Assembly (NCBI GenBank): GCA_964638795.1
Contig: CAZXAX010000069.1
Location: 1 to 7,819 of the forward strand
Direction: 5' to 3'
Length of the DNA: 7,819 nucleotides
DNA from: CAIYHK01 sp964638795
Lineage (GTDB): Bacteria; Actinomycetota; Acidimicrobiia; Acidimicrobiales; Ilumatobacteraceae
The notes below the pieces were generated by a model. The model was given only the letters and a program-made list of their open reading frames with translations. It had not been told where the DNA came from and ran no database searches. This document shows, piece after piece, positions 5,895 to 7,819 of the stretch (positions are counted from its first letter, which is position 1; each line of letters begins with the position of its first letter). Made by a program: the position numbers and the translations under genes.

Positions 5895-7819
5895 ATGTCA
5901 ATCCTTGATCGTGTCCTCAGAGCCGGTGATGGCAAGAAAGTAAAAGCGCTCACGGCCCTCGTGCCGGAGATCGGTGCTGCCGGCGCGCCCTTGGTTGGAC
6001 TCTCCGATGATGCGCTGCGAGCCAAGACTCAGGAATTCAGGTCACGGATCGAGCGTGGGGAAGACGTTGACGATCTTCTAGTGGAGGCTTTTGCTGTTGT
6101 TCGCGAAGCAGCTACGCGGGTGTTGGGGCAGCGGCACTACGACGTGCAGTTGATGGGTGGCGCAGCTCTGCACTTTGGGTGGGTTGCGGAAATGAAGACC
6201 GGCGAAGGAAAAACCCTCGTCTCAACCCTCCCTGCATATTTGAACGGGCTCACGGGCAAAGGAGTCCATCTCGTCACGGTGAACGACTATCTCGCGCGTC
6301 GCGACGCCGAATGGATGGGCCGCGTTCACCGCTGGCTTGGCCTCAGTGTCGGCCTTGTTGTGCCGGGAATGAAAGAGTCCGCAGCCGAGAAGCGCGCTGA
6401 GTACGCATGTGACATCACATATGGCACGAACAATGAATTTGGTTTTGACTATCTCCGCGACAACATGGCCGGATCGCTAATTGAAAAGGTTCAGCGTGGT
6501 CACAACTTTGCGATCGTTGACGAAGTCGACTCGATCCTGATTGACGAAGCTCGTACACCGCTTATCATCTCTGGTCGGTTAGCTGATGCGGCGAAGTTGT
6601 ACTACCGATTCGCATCCATTGTGCGCTCACTGCAGCGCGACACCGATTACGAGGTGGAAGAAGACAAGCGCACAGTCGTTCCGACCGAAGCCGGTATTGA
6701 AAAGGTGGAGCAAGCTCTCGGAATCGAGAATCTCTACGACGCAGTGCAGCAAAATCTCGTGCATCAGCTGCAGGCAGCATTGAAAGCCAAGGAGCTCTAT
6801 AAGCGTGACAAGGACTACATCGTCCAAGGTGGCGATGTGAAAATTGTGGATGAATTCACAGGCCGCATCCTTGAGGGACGGCGGTGGAGTGAAGGTCTTC
6901 ACCAGGCGGTAGAAGCAAAAGAGGGTGTGAAGATTCGCGAAGAGAATCAAACTCTTGCCACCATCACTTTGCAGAACTACTTCCGCATGTACGACAAATT
7001 GGCAGGTATGACCGGTACCGCGCAGACTGAAGCTGCAGAGTTAGTTAATACATACGGTCTGCAAGTCGTGCCGATTCCAACAAATCGCCCAACTGTGCGT
7101 GTCGACAACGCTGACCTCATCTATAAGGGTGAGGTTCCCAAATTCAATGCCGTGGTTCAAGACATCGCTGAAAGGCATGAGAAGGGCCAGCCAGTTCTCG
7201 TCGGCACTATCAGCGTGGAAAAGAGCGAGTACCTCTCGCGCCAATTAGAAAAGTTGGGCATACCGCACGAGGTTTTGAACGCAAAACAACATTCGCGTGA
7301 AGCGCTAATCGTCACCCAAGCTGGTCGCTTGGGCTCTGTCACAGTTGCTACGAATATGGCAGGTCGCGGTGTTGACATTCTGCTTGGTGGAAATCCTGAA
7401 GGTCTTGCCCGCCAAGCGGTGCTCTCCGAGGGCTTCAGTGCTCTCGCACTTGAAGATGAGTTTGTGCTCCCGTTACCCCTTGATCAAATGCCGGAGGAGT
7501 ACCGCACCGAACGCACCGAGGCCAAGAAGCGATACGAACACCATCTTGCGAAGTTCACGGAGCAATGCAAAGCCGAAGGCGAAGAAGTTCGTGCAGTCGG
7601 CGGGCTCTACGTGCTTGGTACAGAGCGTCATGAGAGCCGTCGTATTGACAACCAGCTTCGCGGTCGCGCGGGTCGCCAAGGCGACCCAGGGGAGAGCCGT
7701 TTTTATCTGAGCCTTGATGATGAACTCATGCGGTTGTTCGCAACGGGTGCATTGTCATGGGTGATGGGTCGTGCCTTGCCAGACGATGAAGCCATCGAAG
7801 CCAAGATGGTGACCAAGGC
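5895..7819 (+). CDS. secA: SecA preprotein translocase ATPase, 3'-partial
   Basis: The ATG at 5895 opens a frame that runs off the window after 641 full codons; SecA is usually about 830-950 residues, so roughly 70 percent is present. SecA is the ATPase that drives unfolded precursors through SecYEG at the inner face of the membrane. Visible parts are the N-terminal helix MSILDRVLRAGDGKK, Walker A MKTGEGKT (100-107), TVNDYLARRDAEWM (128-141), YGTNNEFGFDYLRDN (176-190), the DEAD-type box DEVD (209-212) with SILIDEARTPLIISG (213-227), the preprotein cross-linking region with VDEFTGRI and GRRWSEGLHQAVEAKEG (318-344), YFRMYDKLAGMTGTA (362-376), ATNMAGRGVDILLGGN (485-500) and motif VI GTERHESRRIDNQLRGRAGRQG (575-596). 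Family members commonly have GRGTDI where this has GRGVDI. The segment between GGN and GGLYVLG is long, as in other actinobacterial SecA1. The ribosome binding site is weak (GGTAGG at 5877-5882, 12 bases away). The C-terminal scaffold and any zinc-binding tail lie outside the window. Confidence 0.98.
   Translation, partial: MSILDRVLRAGDGKKVKALTALVPEIGAAGAPLVGLSDDALRAKTQEFRSRIERGEDVDDLLVEAFAVVREAATRVLGQRHYDVQLMGGAALHFGWVAEMKTGEGKTLVSTLPAYLNGLTGKGVHLVTVNDYLARRDAEWMGRVHRWLGLSVGLVVPGMKESAAEKRAEYACDITYGTNNEFGFDYLRDNMAGSLIEKVQRGHNFAIVDEVDSILIDEARTPLIISGRLADAAKLYYRFASIVRSLQRDTDYEVEEDKRTVVPTEAGIEKVEQALGIENLYDAVQQNLVHQLQAALKAKELYKRDKDYIVQGGDVKIVDEFTGRILEGRRWSEGLHQAVEAKEGVKIREENQTLATITLQNYFRMYDKLAGMTGTAQTEAAELVNTYGLQVVPIPTNRPTVRVDNADLIYKGEVPKFNAVVQDIAERHEKGQPVLVGTISVEKSEYLSRQLEKLGIPHEVLNAKQHSREALIVTQAGRLGSVTVATNMAGRGVDILLGGNPEGLARQAVLSEGFSALALEDEFVLPLPLDQMPEEYRTERTEAKKRYEHHLAKFTEQCKAEGEEVRAVGGLYVLGTERHESRRIDNQLRGRAGRQGDPGESRFYLSLDDELMRLFATGALSWVMGRALPDDEAIEAKMVTK

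Noticed and set aside
7345..7710. 121-codon plus-strand open frame inside secA
   Set aside because: It is a shifted frame of secA, whose own frame carries the conserved helicase motifs without interruption.

Overview
The window looks like part of the chromosome of a high-to-moderate-GC actinobacterium, most likely an Acidimicrobiia-type lineage (Ilumatobacter or a freshwater relative). I infer this from gene order and protein flavour. The order phosphomannomutase, Trm112-like protein, S-adenosylhomocysteine hydrolase, then ComF-type phosphoribosyltransferase and SecA is a compressed version of a neighbourhood known in Mycobacterium and Streptomyces. No mobile element, RNA gene, CRISPR array or phage gene is visible.

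Region 1 (1-3372, + strand) is a tight three-gene block: a phosphomannomutase/phosphoglucomutase preceded in the same frame by the end of a membrane protein, a 77-residue Trm112-like protein 9 bases later, and ahcY 27 bases after that. The first gene supplies sugar phosphates for cell-envelope glycans. ahcY removes the S-adenosylhomocysteine left by methyltransferases. The sugar isomerase genes that usually stand between the Trm112-like gene and ahcY in relatives are absent.

Region 2 (3369-5305) holds one convergent gene on the minus strand. It encodes a secreted, cysteine-rich protein with seven RCC1-type repeats (a complete beta-propeller) and an unrecognised C-terminal domain of about 160 residues. 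Its stop codon shares the tetramer CTAG with the ahcY stop, and a long hairpin that could terminate ahcY lies inside its coding sequence. A short divergent intergenic region (5217-5305) carries its ribosome binding site and a good -10 box.

Region 3 (5306-7819, + strand) has a ComF-family phosphoribosyltransferase lacking the usual N-terminal zinc finger, and then the first 641 codons of secA, which runs off the window. The ribosome hibernation factor gene (hpf) commonly found between these two in actinobacteria is missing.

Most of the content is housekeeping. The items most worth a second look are the in-frame join of a membrane segment to the phosphomannomutase and the exported seven-bladed RCC1-like protein inserted between two conserved blocks. 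I did not find convincing evidence of a wholly new system.
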